A stretch of DNA of 64,000 bases, taken from positions 949,769-1,013,768 of the forward strand of contig NZ_KQ948549.1 of assembly GCF_001514125.1 (NCBI RefSeq), written 5' to 3'. The translations under genes and the position numbers were made by a program. The notes below the pieces were generated by a model. The model was not told the DNA's origin, ran no database searches, and worked only from the letters and a program-made list of their open reading frames with translations. The stretch's first letter is position 1; each line of letters opens with the position of its first letter. Positions 16,292-27,099 of the stretch are shown piece by piece. The DNA comes from Streptomyces longwoodensis (GTDB taxonomy: Bacteria; Actinomycetota; Actinomycetes; Streptomycetales; Streptomycetaceae).

Positions 16292-16633
16292 TCATTCCGG
16301 TCGGTGACGCAGGCCGTACCCGACGATGGCTGATCCGGCGACGCCGTAGGCCATCAGGCAGATGCCCGTGGCGAGGTCGTCGAGTCGGTCCTCGTGCTGG
16401 GCTGCCCTCTGCTCCTCGTAGGTCCGTTGACCCAAGGACACGTTTCCTCGCAGAACCGAGCAGTGCGCGTCGCCAGGTCGCATGGGACCGGGCCTTTCTT
16501 CACCGTCCTCGCCCACGTTCTCGCCCGGGCACCGGACGACCGAGGAACCGGCCATGGCCGACCCGGCCAGGACGGCCCCCCAGATGAGCGGGAGAAGGAA
16601 AAGAGCAGCCAGAGCTCCTCTGAGCTTGCGCAC
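16292..16633 (-). CDS. Small two-helix membrane protein, unknown function
   Basis: A 113-residue protein with an N-terminal hydrophobic segment (ALAALFLLPLIWGAVLAGSA), a polar loop of about 60 residues with two cysteines (VVRCPGENVG and DAHCSVLRG), and a C-terminal hydrophobic helix (ICLMAYGVAGSAIVGYGL). The loop probably faces outward with a possible disulphide. GTG 16633 follows a purine-rich GGAGGGGGAAGGAC. I recognise no family. It lies between the pseudogene and the GH127 gene on the same strand. The 138 bp between this gene and the pseudogene hold nothing I can identify. Confidence 0.6.
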   Translation of the reverse strand: MRKLRGALAALFLLPLIWGAVLAGSAMAGSSVVRCPGENVGEDGEERPGPMRPGDAHCSVLRGNVSLGQRTYEEQRAAQHEDRLDDLATGICLMAYGVAGSAIVGYGLRHRPE

Positions 16634-16746
16634 GTCCTTCCCCCTCCTCACCTCTCCTGCAGCCACGAGCGCGCCGCTGCCGGGCGGCATCCGATCATGG
16701 CACAGGCCTATGGCGCGCACGGAGTCGCCTCGTGCGGGTGCGGGCG

Positions 16747-19056
16747 TCAGCGCAGGACGCGCCACCGGTTGTCGGGAGTGCCGTCGTCCGGGGCCTGCAC
16801 CACGAAGGCGCCGATCGAGGTGGAGCCGTTCTCCACGCCGAGCAGTTTTCCGCTGTTGACGTTGCGGATCTTGAAGGTGCCGTCGCCCTGGTCGAGGAGG
16901 GTCCAGCGGTGGTCGGCGGTGCCGTTGTCCGACCACTGCAGGACGGTCGCGCCGTCCGCCGTCGACATGTCCCGCACGCCGAGCACCTTGCCGCTGTGGG
17001 CATTGCGGAGGCGTACGGCGTCGCCGTCCGGCACCATCTCCCAGTCGTGGTCGGCGGTGCCCGAGTCGCTCCACTGCAGGGCGCGGCCGCCGTCGGCGGT
17101 CGACATGTCCTGGATACCGAGGACCAGGCCGCTGGCGGCGTTGGCGAGGCGGACGGTGGAGCGGGCACCGGTGTTCCAGTACACGGTGTAGTTGTGTCCG
17201 TGGGCGTCGTGGAAGGGGCCCAGGGCGACGGGTGCCCCGTTCGCGGTGGCGGTGAAGGAGAGCGCGGTGGAACTGGTCCGCCGGATCGAGGACGTCTCCA
17301 GCGCGGGCAGCGAACCGAGCGCGGTGTCACCGTAGTTCCCGGACAGGACGACGGGACCGTAGGTGACCGCGGCGACGTCGGGGGCGTCGTTGGCCGGCCG
17401 CAGGACGGTCCGCATGGGCAGGCGGACCGTGACCGTGTCGCCGGACGTCCAGGAGCGGCTCAGCGTGGCGTAACTGCCGGGCGTGGTGGCGATGTTCTGC
17501 ACGGCGCCGTTGACGCCGACGGTGGCCCCACTGGTCCAGCCGGGGATGCGGATGCGCATCGCCCAGGTGCCGCCGACGGAGCCGGTCACGCGCAGGGTCG
17601 TGGTGTCGCTCGCCGGGTAGGACGTGGTCTGGGTGACGGTGATGCCACGCTCGGTCCAGGTGAGCACCGACGGCACGAACAGGTTCACCGTCAGGGTCGT
17701 GCCGGCGTGGAAGTAGACGGAGTCCATCAGCCGGGTGTGAATCTCCAGGCCCGTGCCCTGGCAGCACCAGAAGGTGGTGTAGTCGGTGCTCCAGGTGCCG
17801 CCGCCCCAAGCCGGGCCCACGCCTCGGCGGCCGCCGGGGTTGAGCGGCGTGAAGTAGGTGACGTGGCCGTGGGGGTCGGCCGGGTTCTGCTGGCCGATCA
17901 TCTGGTTGAGCCAAGCCTGCTCGTAGTAGTCGAACAGGGCCGCCCGGTCCGGGGTGAGGGTGAACAACTCCCGTGTGAGCGTGAGCATGTTGACGGTGTT
18001 ACAGCTCTCGCAGGTGTCCTGGCGGAGGTAGCCGGCGATGGCGTTCGGGGCGCGGAAGTGCTCGGCCTGGCTGTTGCCGCCGATGGCGTAGGTGTGCGCA
18101 CCGACGCAGATGTTCCAGGCGTTCGCGGCGATGTCCCGGTAACGCGTGGTGCCCGTCGCCTTGTACGCGCGGGCGGCCCCGATCCACTTCGGCACCTGGG
18201 TGTTGGCGTGCAGCCCGGCCAGCCTGTCCTGGCCGGCCGCCAGCGGATCGAACACGGCGGCGTGGTCGAAGCGTTGGGCGGCGGTGAGCCAACGGGTGTC
18301 ACCCGTCTGTCGGAAGAGGTCGGTCAGCACGGCGTTCATCCCGCCGAACTCGGTGCCCAACACGGCCTGCATCCGCGCCGTGCTCAGCCGCGCGGTGCGC
18401 CGGTCGACCCAGTCCGCCAGGGCGAGCAGGACGTCCCGCGCCTGGGTGCTGCCGACGAGACGCCATACGTCCAGCAGGCCGGTGAGGGTCTTGTGGACCG
18501 TGTAGTACGGCACGTTCCCGTTGGACAGCGTGCCCGCCTCCAGTGCGGCGAAGTCGGACTCCGGGTAGCCCGACAGATATCCGGCGCCGAAACCCGCGTT
18601 GCTGTCGTTGGCCTGGCACTTGGCCAGTTCGGCGACCATGTACAGGGCCTTGTCCCGGCAGACGGCGTCCCCCGTCGCGGCGTACGCCTGCGCCCATGCG
18701 GTGAGGAAGTGTCCCTGCACGTGGCTGCGGAAGGGGAAGTCGGGCGCCTCCCAGCCGCCCACCGGGGCCGCGCCGACGGTCGGCAGGCGGTGGTTGACGC
18801 GGAAGGTGTACAACAGCCGGTCGACGTCGACGAACCGGAGGTAGCTCTGGGTGCGGTTCTGGTTGTCGAGCCACCGGCTCGCGGTCAGCCTCACCTGGCC
18901 CAGCTCGAAGGGGGAGGCCAGGACTCCGGTGTCGGCGAGGACCGGCGGTACGGCCGCGTGGGCGGGGGAGCCGCGGAGGAGCGGCCCGACGGCGCCGGCG
19001 GCGGCGCCGGCCCCGGCGAGCTGGAGGAGGCGGCGTCTGCTGACGGAAGAGGACAT
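16747..19056 (-). CDS. Secreted GH127 beta-L-arabinofuranosidase with ricin lectin domain
   Basis: A 769-residue exported glycosidase. The N-terminus is a twin-arginine signal (VSRRRLLQLAG, then AHA near residue 34). Residues of about 45-620 form the GH127 (alpha/alpha)6 barrel and beta domains; the zinc-site cysteines are intact as C349-E-S-C352 and C431-C432, and the ExC nucleophile arrangement is kept. About 635-769 is a ricin-type beta-trefoil with repeated QW-like segments (ALQWSDSGTADHDWEM, VLQWSDNGTADHRWTL, DDGTPDNRWRVL). It should release L-arabinofuranose from plant or cell-wall glycans. The start is supported by GGAT and the Tat motif. Confidence 0.92.
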   Translation of the reverse strand: MSSSVSRRRLLQLAGAGAAAGAVGPLLRGSPAHAAVPPVLADTGVLASPFELGQVRLTASRWLDNQNRTQSYLRFVDVDRLLYTFRVNHRLPTVGAAPVGGWEAPDFPFRSHVQGHFLTAWAQAYAATGDAVCRDKALYMVAELAKCQANDSNAGFGAGYLSGYPESDFAALEAGTLSNGNVPYYTVHKTLTGLLDVWRLVGSTQARDVLLALADWVDRRTARLSTARMQAVLGTEFGGMNAVLTDLFRQTGDTRWLTAAQRFDHAAVFDPLAAGQDRLAGLHANTQVPKWIGAARAYKATGTTRYRDIAANAWNICVGAHTYAIGGNSQAEHFRAPNAIAGYLRQDTCESCNTVNMLTLTRELFTLTPDRAALFDYYEQAWLNQMIGQQNPADPHGHVTYFTPLNPGGRRGVGPAWGGGTWSTDYTTFWCCQGTGLEIHTRLMDSVYFHAGTTLTVNLFVPSVLTWTERGITVTQTTSYPASDTTTLRVTGSVGGTWAMRIRIPGWTSGATVGVNGAVQNIATTPGSYATLSRSWTSGDTVTVRLPMRTVLRPANDAPDVAAVTYGPVVLSGNYGDTALGSLPALETSSIRRTSSTALSFTATANGAPVALGPFHDAHGHNYTVYWNTGARSTVRLANAASGLVLGIQDMSTADGGRALQWSDSGTADHDWEMVPDGDAVRLRNAHSGKVLGVRDMSTADGATVLQWSDNGTADHRWTLLDQGDGTFKIRNVNSGKLLGVENGSTSIGAFVVQAPDDGTPDNRWRVLR
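18520..18562. repeat. 43-bp GH127 segment copied in pseudogene
   Basis: Native coding sequence for SDFAALEAGTLSN in the GH127 gene, matching 15922-15964 at 40 of 43 positions. This copy fits the conserved YPESDF..LEAG..VPYYTVHK region of the family, so it is the source-like copy. Confidence 0.85.
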
Positions 19057-19117
19057 GGGGATCCTTTCGGCTCGGGCTCGGGCTCGGGTGAGGCGGAAAA
19101 GGAGCTGTTCCGTATGT

Positions 19118-19130
19118 CGAACGCCGTTCG
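19118..19130. promoter_or_regulatory. Candidate operator upstream of GH127 gene
   Basis: Inverted repeat CGAAC-GCC-GTTCG, 62 bp upstream of the GH127 start, in a locally A/T-richer stretch. The half-sites equal those of the TetR operators near 8.3 and 9.1 kb, but the spacer is 3 bp instead of 2, so a different regulator is likely. A GGCTCG x3 hexamer repeat (around 19069-19087) lies in the leader. Confidence 0.4.
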
Positions 19131-19260
19131 TAGGACCGACGAGACCATAGGGCGGGGGAGGGGAGGCGTCAATGCCGCCGACACGACCTCAACTCACCCT
19201 TGAACCGCGGGTGTCGACGCGGCGCAACGGCGGAAGCAGGGGACCGTCGGCCGACGGGCC

Positions 19261-19275
19261 GGGACCAGTGGTCCC
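19261..19275. promoter_or_regulatory. Candidate OsdR/DosR-type box before universal stress gene
   Basis: Perfect inverted repeat GGGACC-AGT-GGTCCC, 54 bp before the start of the universal stress protein gene. DosR-family sites have GGGAC/GTCCC half-sites, usually 14 bp across; this one is 15 bp, so the match is imperfect in spacing. Confidence 0.5.
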
Positions 19276-19328
19276 TGCGGATCCGGCTGCCCGGAGCGGA
19301 GACTCGAGGCACCTGAAGGAGGTTCTCC

Positions 19329-20249
19329 ATGCGCAGCACCATCACCGTCGGACTGGACGGCTCGCCGGAGAGTCTGGCCGCCGCGGACTGGGCCGCCCGT
19401 GAAGCAGTCCTGCGTGATCTGCCCTTGCGACTGGTGAACGCCTCGCAGTGGCAGGCCCCCGCCTACGCGGCGGCGAGCGGATTCGACATTCCACCGCTGC
19501 CGCGCGAGCTGCAGCACTCGTCCTCGCGGCGCCTGCTGGACAACGCGCGGGCGGGCATCGCCGACGGGCACCCCGATCTGCGGGTCGAGACCGAAGACAT
19601 CGACGGACTGCCCGTCCCGGCCCTGCTGAGGGCCGCGGAGGACGCCGAGTTGCTGGTCCTCGGGTCCCGGGGTCTGGGCAAGGTCGCCGGATTCCTGGTC
19701 GGTTCGGTCTCCCTCGCCGTCCTCGCCGGGAGTGAGCGGCCGGTGGTCCTCGTACGGTCCGCACGACCCGAGCGGCAGGCCCCGTCGGACGCAGACCCGG
19801 CAGGGACCCGCCCCGACGCGACCGACCGCCGCGATGTCGTTCTCGGCCTCGACCTCGGCCACCCCCACGACAGGCTGCTCGACTTCGCGTTCGACGCGGC
19901 TTCCCGGCGCGCGGTACCCCTGCGCGTCGTCCACGGCTGGACGCTGCCGCCCTACTCCTACGGCGGCGACCTCATGCCCGAACTGGACGACGCCACGGCC
20001 GGGCAGGTGCGACGCGAACTCGACACGGTACTGCGGCCGTGGCGTGAGAAGTTCCCGGACGTGGAGGTCAGCACGCAGACCACGGTCGGCGGCGCGGGCC
20101 CTCACCTGGTCGACGCCTCCCACGACGCGGCACTGGTGGTCGTGGGCCGCAGGATCCGCCGGTCCGTGGTCGGCGCGCACATCGGGCCGGTGACCCAGGC
20201 GCTGCTGCACCACGCCGCCGCGCCGGTGGCGGTGGTCCCGCACGACTGA
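19329..20249 (+). CDS. Universal stress protein, tandem UspA domains
   Basis: A 306-residue protein with two UspA domains, about 1-150 and 165-306. Domain 1 starts TITVGLDGSPESLAAADWA and has the ATP-binding G-x2-G-x9-G-S pattern in VLGSRGLGKVAGFLVGSVS. Domain 2 starts DVVLGLDLGHPHDRLLDFA and ends VVVGRRIRRSVVGAHIGPVT. Two-domain Usps are typical DosR/OsdR targets in actinobacteria, active in hypoxia and dormancy. GAAGGAGG lies just before ATG 19329, and a GGGACC palindrome is upstream. The OsdR-like pair is 4-5 kb downstream. Confidence 0.92.
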   Translation: MRSTITVGLDGSPESLAAADWAAREAVLRDLPLRLVNASQWQAPAYAAASGFDIPPLPRELQHSSSRRLLDNARAGIADGHPDLRVETEDIDGLPVPALLRAAEDAELLVLGSRGLGKVAGFLVGSVSLAVLAGSERPVVLVRSARPERQAPSDADPAGTRPDATDRRDVVLGLDLGHPHDRLLDFAFDAASRRAVPLRVVHGWTLPPYSYGGDLMPELDDATAGQVRRELDTVLRPWREKFPDVEVSTQTTVGGAGPHLVDASHDAALVVVGRRIRRSVVGAHIGPVTQALLHHAAAPVAVVPHD

Positions 20250-20381
20250 CATACGGGCCGGGCCCGTTCAGCGCCGTCCGCCCGCTCCGTCACTCACGGA
20301 CCAGCACCACGGCCGCACACGCGCGACCTCCGTTCACAGTCCTGCAGTCCTGACGTCACCACCTCACGAAAGAAGCGTCCG

Positions 20382-21311
20382 TTGCGACAAACGACGAGGG
20401 CGATCACGGTCTCCGGGCTGCACAAGTCCTTCGGCCGTACCCACGCGCTGGACGGCCTCGACCTGCAGGTCGAGGCCGGCGAGGTCCACGGTTTCCTCGG
20501 CCCGAACGGCTCGGGGAAGTCCACCACCATCCGTGTCCTGCTCGGCCTGCTGCGCGCCGACGCGGGCATCGCTCGGGTACTGGGCCGCGACCCGTGGGCG
20601 GATGCGGTGGAAGTGCACCGTCGTATCGCCTACGTGCCCGGTGACGTGACCCTGTGGCGCAACCTGTCCGGCGGCGAGGCCATCGACCTCTACGGCCGGC
20701 TGCGCGGGGGCCTGGACCCTCGGCGGCGCGCGGAGTTGACCGAGCAGTTCGAGCTGGACCCGACGAAGAAGGGCCGCGCCTACTCCAAGGGCAACCGGCA
20801 GAAGGTCGCCCTGATCGCGGCGTTCGCCGCGGACGTCGACCTGTTGATACTGGACGAGCCGACCTCGGGCCTGGACCCGCTGATGGAGGCGGTCTTCCAG
20901 CGGTGCGTGGCGCAGGAGCGGGACCGCGGCCGCACGGTCCTGCTCTCGTCGCACATCCTCAGCGAGGTGGAAGAGCTGTGCGACAGGGTGAGCATCATCC
21001 GCGGCGGACGCACCGTGGAGAGCGGTTCGCTGGCCGAGCTGCGCCACCTCGCCCGGACCAGCATCAGCGCCGAACTCACCGGGCCGCCGAACGGGCTGGC
21101 GGACCTGCCCGGGGTGCACGACCTCGACGTCCAGGGCCGGCGGGTGCGGCTCCAGGTCGACACCGACGGGCTGGACGGGGTGCTGCGGCACCTCGGTGAG
21201 TCGGGCGTACGGTCGCTGACCTCGACGCCGCCCACACTGGAGGAACTCTTCCTGCGGCACTACCGGGACGAAGCGGCCGGGCTGAACGAGCTCGACGGGG
21301 TCGCGCGATGA
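20382..21311 (+). CDS. ABC transporter ATP-binding protein
   Basis: A 309-residue ABC-2-type ATPase. Walker A is [16 protein letters not shown], the signature motif is replaced by [19 protein letters not shown] (variant of LSxGxxQ, as in several drug-export ATPases), Walker B is [15 protein letters not shown], and the H-loop is [13 protein letters not shown]. The start appears to be TTG 20382 after GAAAGAAG; there is no ATG or GTG nearby. The stop overlaps the permease start as ATGA, so the two are coupled. It is likely an antibiotic or lipid exporter of the tetronasin-type group. Confidence 0.9.
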   Translation: MRQTTRAITVSGLHKSFGRTHALDGLDLQVEAGEVHGFLGPNGSGKSTTIRVLLGLLRADAGIARVLGRDPWADAVEVHRRIAYVPGDVTLWRNLSGGEAIDLYGRLRGGLDPRRRAELTEQFELDPTKKGRAYSKGNRQKVALIAAFAADVDLLILDEPTSGLDPLMEAVFQRCVAQERDRGRTVLLSSHILSEVEELCDRVSIIRGGRTVESGSLAELRHLARTSISAELTGPPNGLADLPGVHDLDVQGRRVRLQVDTDGLDGVLRHLGESGVRSLTSTPPTLEELFLRHYRDEAAGLNELDGVAR

Positions 21312-22909
21312 CCTCGCTCGCGGTGCGGACCTCCGTCCGCCCCCGCCAACTGGCGGGCACGGGAACCCTCTTGCGCCTCGCGCTGCGTCAAGACCGGCTG
21401 ACGACCCTGGTCTGGGTCGCTGTGAACACCCTCATGGTCCTCTCCATGCCGGGCACCCTGCGCAGCTTGTACGGCACCGCCGTCGAACGCAGTCGGCTGG
21501 CCGGCCAAGTGGAGACCAATGCCTCGTTCCGGGCGTTGATCGGCCCCGTCTTCGACACCTCGGTCGGCGCGCTGACCGCCTGGCGGGTGGGCGTGTACGC
21601 CGCCGCGCTCGCCGCCGCGACGAGCCTGCTGATCGTCGTACGGCACACCCGGGACGAGGAGGAGAGCGGCCGGCAGGAACTGGTGGCGTCCGGGACGGTG
21701 GGCCGCCGGGCGCCCCTCACGGCGGCGCTGCTGGCGGCGGCCGTCGCCGACGCGGCCCTGGCCCTGCTGGTCACGGCCGGCCTGGCCGGTCAGGGCACGG
21801 CCGGAGCACTGGCCTTCGGTCTCGGTCTCGCGGGTGTCGGCATGGTCTTCGCCACGATGGCGGCGATCATCGCCCAGCTCACGGAGAGCGCCCGTCTGGC
21901 CCGGGGCCTGACGGCGGCCGTCCTCGCGGTGGCGTTCGTGCTGCGTGCGGCGGGCGACTCGGCCACGGACGACGGTTCGTCGCCCCTGACCTGGCTGTCG
22001 CCTCTGGGCTGGCTGGAGAACCTGCGGCCCTTCGCGGACGAACGCTGGTGGGTGCTCGCCCTGTTCGCGGCGGCCGCGGCCGCGCAGGCGGTGGTGGCGT
22101 ACGCCCTCGCCGGGCGCCGGGACATCGGCATGAGCTTCCTGCCCACCCGGCCGGGCCCGGCCGCCGGTCGCCTCGGCACGCCGGGCGCCCTGGCCTGGCG
22201 GCTGCAGCGGGGCAGCGTGCTCGGATGGTCGGCCGGCTTCTTCCTCGCCGGAGTCGTCTACGGCAGCCTCACCGACGGCGCGGCCGACCTGGTCCGCGAC
22301 AACGAGAGCGCGCGGCGGATCTTCGAGCGGATGGGCGGTCGAAGCGGCCTCACCGACGCGTTCCTGGCATCGATGACCGGCATGCTCGGCCTGATCGCGG
22401 CCCTGTACGTGGTGGCGTCCGTGCTGCGCCTGCACGGCGAGGAGACCTCGGGCCGGGCGGAAACGGTGCTGGCGTGTGCCGTGGGACGGTTGCGCTGGGC
22501 CGCAGGCCATCTGACGATCGCCTTCGGCGGCTCGGCCCTGATCATGACCCTGGCGGGCGCGGGCTTCGCCGTCGGCTACGGCAAGGAGGTCGTACCCGTC
22601 CTGGGCGCCTGCCTGGTGCAGCTCCCGGCCGTGTGGGTGATCGGCGCAGTGGCGGTGCTGCTGTACGGCGTGGCGCCGCGGCTCGCACCGGTCTCCTGGG
22701 GTGTCGCGGTGGCGGTCCTGCTGATCGGCTGGGTCGGCCCGGCCCTGGACGCACCACGGATCGTCCTGGACCTGTCCCCCTTCGGCCACCTCCCGAAGCT
22801 GCCGGGCGGCGGCATGGAGTGGAGGCCCGTCCTCGCCCTCACCGGCTTGGCGGTGGCGCTGGTCGCGGCGGGCCTGACGGCTCTGCGGCGACGGGACAGT
22901 GGCTGTTGA
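21308..22909 (+). CDS. ABC-2 exporter permease, large 12-TM type
   Basis: A 533-residue membrane protein with two halves of about six hydrophobic helices each, as in TnrB3-like exporter permeases. Examples of helices are [33 protein letters not shown] and [14 protein letters not shown]; the soluble loop [18 protein letters not shown] is a family hallmark. It pairs with the upstream ATPase through an ATGA overlap. The placement between OsdR-regulon-type genes suggests co-expression under hypoxia or NO stress, although no box was found directly upstream of the pair. The substrate is unknown. Confidence 0.88.
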   Translation: MTSLAVRTSVRPRQLAGTGTLLRLALRQDRLTTLVWVAVNTLMVLSMPGTLRSLYGTAVERSRLAGQVETNASFRALIGPVFDTSVGALTAWRVGVYAAALAAATSLLIVVRHTRDEEESGRQELVASGTVGRRAPLTAALLAAAVADAALALLVTAGLAGQGTAGALAFGLGLAGVGMVFATMAAIIAQLTESARLARGLTAAVLAVAFVLRAAGDSATDDGSSPLTWLSPLGWLENLRPFADERWWVLALFAAAAAAQAVVAYALAGRRDIGMSFLPTRPGPAAGRLGTPGALAWRLQRGSVLGWSAGFFLAGVVYGSLTDGAADLVRDNESARRIFERMGGRSGLTDAFLASMTGMLGLIAALYVVASVLRLHGEETSGRAETVLACAVGRLRWAAGHLTIAFGGSALIMTLAGAGFAVGYGKEVVPVLGACLVQLPAVWVIGAVAVLLYGVAPRLAPVSWGVAVAVLLIGWVGPALDAPRIVLDLSPFGHLPKLPGGGMEWRPVLALTGLAVALVAAGLTALRRRDSGC

Positions 22910-22925
22910 GACCGGCCCATGAGTA

Positions 22926-22939
22926 GGGCCCTGTGGCCC
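22926..22939. promoter_or_regulatory. Candidate OsdR-type box upstream of flavohaemoprotein
   Basis: Inverted repeat GGGCC-CTGT-GGCCC (14 bp), the same span and near-identical arms as the box at 24361-24374 before the OsdR-like gene. It lies 162 bp before the flavohaemoprotein start. Confidence 0.4.
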
Positions 22940-23100
22940 CGCTCCGGCCTGAACTTCAGGGCTGAGGGTCCTGACCTGTGCGGCCGTTCGTCCCCGAGGC
23001 CCGCGGAGGGCCAGGACCGAGCCCAAGTCGCTGGTAGACCCATGGACAGCCGAGACGTGTGAGCCCGTCACACGCACCTTCGCACTCATCGAGGAGACCG

Positions 23101-24306
23101 ATGCTTTCGCCCGAGTCCGCCGCTGTCGTCCGCGCCACGCTGCCCGCCGTGGGTGGCGCGCTCGACGAGATCACGACCCGCTTCTACGGCACGATGTTCA
23201 GCGAACGACCCGAACTGCTGGACGGGTTGTTCAACCGCGGCAACCAGGCCAACGGGGAACAGCGCAGGGCCCTGGCCGGTTCCATCGCCCATTTCGCCCA
23301 GGCGCTACTCGCCGACCCGGACGCCCGGCCGGACGCGCTCCTCGCCCGGATCGCGCACAAGCACGCCGCCCTCGGTGTGACCGAGGACCAGTACACCGTC
23401 GTCCACAAGTACCTGTTCCGGGCCATCGCCGAAGTCCTCGGCGACGCAGTCACGGCCGACGTCGCCGCGGCGTGGGACGAGGTGTACTGGCTGATGGCCG
23501 GCGCGCTCATCGCCCGCGAAGCCCGCCTGTACCAGGAGGCCGGCATCGACCCGCGTCGTCCCTGGCGGCAGTGGACCGTCGTCGAGCGCCGCGAGGAGAC
23601 CCCCCACGCCGTGTCCTTCCTGCTGCGCCCGGCCGACGACGCCCCCGTGCCGCCCGCCCGGGCCGGCCAGTACGTCAGCGTGCGGGTGCAGTTGCCCGAC
23701 GGCGTGCGCCAGCTGCGCCAGTACAGCCTCTCCGGCGCTCCCGGCGGCCGGGTGCGGCGCATCACCGTCAAGCGCGTCGCGAGCGTGGCCGGGGCACCCG
23801 AGGGAGAAGTCTCCAACCACCTGCACCGCACCGTCCGGGAAGGTGACCAGCTCACCTTGTCGGCGCCGTTCGGCGACGTGGTCCTGGACCACGGCGACGG
23901 TCCGCTGCTGCTGGTCTCCGCCGGTATCGGCTGCACCCCCATGGTCGGCATGCTCGAGCACCTCGCCGCCACCGGCTCCTCCCGTCCGGTGCGCGTCCTG
24001 CACGCCGACCGCACCCCGGCCGACCACGCGCTGCGCGCCGACACCCGGCGCCTGGTCGCCGGACTTCCCGACGCCCGGGCCGACTTCTGGTACGAGCGGG
24101 ACGCGGACGGCGAACCCGGCGCACGCACCGGTCTGATGGACCTCGACGGCCTGGACCTGCCCGCCGACGCCGACGTGTACCTGTGCGGCGCACTGCCTTT
24201 CATGCGCGCGGTACGCACGCGCCTGCTCAAGGCCGGCATCCCCGCACGCCACATCAGGTACGAAGTCTTCGGCCCCGACCTGTGGCTGGCCCACACCGAG
24301 GACTGA
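23101..24306 (+). CDS. hmp: Flavohaemoprotein (nitric oxide dioxygenase)
   Basis: A 401-residue NO dioxygenase that converts NO and O2 to nitrate with NAD(P)H. Residues 1 to about 140 are the globin domain, with the B10 tyrosine region ITTRFYGTMFSERPELL and proximal-histidine region ARIAHKHAALGVTEDQYTVV. About 155-265 is the FAD domain with RQYSLSGAP (RxYS). About 270-401 is the NAD domain with LLVSAGIGCTPM and VYLCGALPFMRAV. ATG 23101 follows GAGGAG. It sits directly upstream of the OsdR/OsdK-like pair, consistent with NO detoxification as part of that response. Confidence 0.95.
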   Translation: MLSPESAAVVRATLPAVGGALDEITTRFYGTMFSERPELLDGLFNRGNQANGEQRRALAGSIAHFAQALLADPDARPDALLARIAHKHAALGVTEDQYTVVHKYLFRAIAEVLGDAVTADVAAAWDEVYWLMAGALIAREARLYQEAGIDPRRPWRQWTVVERREETPHAVSFLLRPADDAPVPPARAGQYVSVRVQLPDGVRQLRQYSLSGAPGGRVRRITVKRVASVAGAPEGEVSNHLHRTVREGDQLTLSAPFGDVVLDHGDGPLLLVSAGIGCTPMVGMLEHLAATGSSRPVRVLHADRTPADHALRADTRRLVAGLPDARADFWYERDADGEPGARTGLMDLDGLDLPADADVYLCGALPFMRAVRTRLLKAGIPARHIRYEVFGPDLWLAHTED

Positions 24307-24357
24307 CCGGCGCCCGTCGCTCGGTGCCCACAGCGGCGAGCGGGAACCGCAGGCGAA

Positions 24358-24377
24358 ACAGGGCCGACCGGCCCTGT
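24358..24377. promoter_or_regulatory. OsdR/DosR-type box before response regulator
   Basis: Perfect inverted repeat ACAGGGCCG-AC-CGGCCCTGT, 58 bp before the response-regulator start. Its GGGCC..GGCCC core and 20-bp span match the layout of DosR-family sites. It points to autoregulation; alternatively it is a terminator for the flavohaemoprotein gene. Confidence 0.6.
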
Positions 24378-24435
24378 ACCCGGGCCGTCCGGGAAGGGAG
24401 GATGCCGACACGGCCGGGCATGACGAGGGGATTCG

Positions 24436-25149
24436 ATGGAGCACAGCGAGCAGGGCGACAGCACGGCGAGCCCGATCAGGGTCTTCCTGCTGGACGACCA
24501 CGAAGTGGTACGACGCGGGGTGCACGACCTGCTGGACGACGAACCGGACATCACCGTGGTCGGAGAAGCGGCGACGGTGGAGCAGGCTCTGGTGCGGGTC
24601 CCCGCCCTGCGCCCCGACGTGGCCGTCCTCGACGTGCGTCTGCCCGACGGGGACGGCGTGACCGTCTGCCGTGAGCTGCGGTCGCGGATGCCGGACCTGG
24701 CCTGCCTGATGCTGACGTCCTTCGACGACGAGGAGGCACTGCTGGACTCGATCATGGCGGGGGCTGCCGGATACGTCCTGAAGCAGATCCAGGGCTCGGA
24801 CCTGGTCTCGGCCGTGCGCACGGTGGCCCGCGGCCAGTCGCTGCTCGACGCCAGCGCCACCGCCAGACTGATGACCCGGCTGCGGGGCGGCGGGCAGCAG
24901 CCGGCCGAGGAACCGGACGTGCTGCCGGGACTCACCGACCGGGAGCGCGAGATCCTCGACCTGATCGGCGAGGGGCTCACCAACCGGCAGATCGGCCAGC
25001 GGCTCTACCTGGCCGAGAAGACGGTCAAGAACCACATCTCCCGGCTGCTCGCCAAGCTCGGCGTGGAACGCCGCGTTCAGGCCGCCGTCATCGCCACCCA
25101 GACACGCGACCGGACGCGGCCCGAGACACCCCCTAGGGGGCGTCTCTAG
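24436..25149 (+). CDS. osdR: DosR/OsdR-like NarL-family response regulator
   Basis: A 237-residue response regulator. The receiver domain ([20 protein letters not shown]) has phospho-acceptor D66 in [11 protein letters not shown], and the LuxR-type HTH is [20 protein letters not shown] followed by [16 protein letters not shown]. The sequence closely follows mycobacterial DosR, including [27 protein letters not shown] and the linker [12 protein letters not shown]. This is the family of S. coelicolor OsdR, which controls hypoxia and dormancy genes. ATG 24436 follows GAGGGG. The kinase gene starts 138 bp downstream. It probably regulates the neighbouring Usp, ABC and hmp genes. Confidence 0.9.
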   Translation: MEHSEQGDSTASPIRVFLLDDHEVVRRGVHDLLDDEPDITVVGEAATVEQALVRVPALRPDVAVLDVRLPDGDGVTVCRELRSRMPDLACLMLTSFDDEEALLDSIMAGAAGYVLKQIQGSDLVSAVRTVARGQSLLDASATARLMTRLRGGGQQPAEEPDVLPGLTDREREILDLIGEGLTNRQIGQRLYLAEKTVKNHISRLLAKLGVERRVQAAVIATQTRDRTRPETPPRGRL

Positions 25150-25227
25150 CGGAACGGGCTCCGGCTGCTCGCCTCCACCTCGTACGCTCGCCCTGGCTGA
25201 TCTTTGATGGTCTTCACGTTCGAGGGG

Positions 25228-27033
<1,806 letters not shown>

Positions 27034-27099
27034 GGCGAGCACGGAACATGCCCCCACCCGTCTGCCGGCAGGGACCGTCCGTCCCGTCCCGTCCCGACG

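Noticed and set aside
20252..20268. GC-rich inverted repeat after the first universal stress gene as terminator
   Set aside because: The arms leave only one base between them, so no RNA hairpin loop can form as a perfect stem.
23041..23100. NsrR-type site before the flavohaemoprotein
   Set aside because: I could not find a convincing NsrR palindrome; the GGGCC-N4-GGCCC element is a better candidate.
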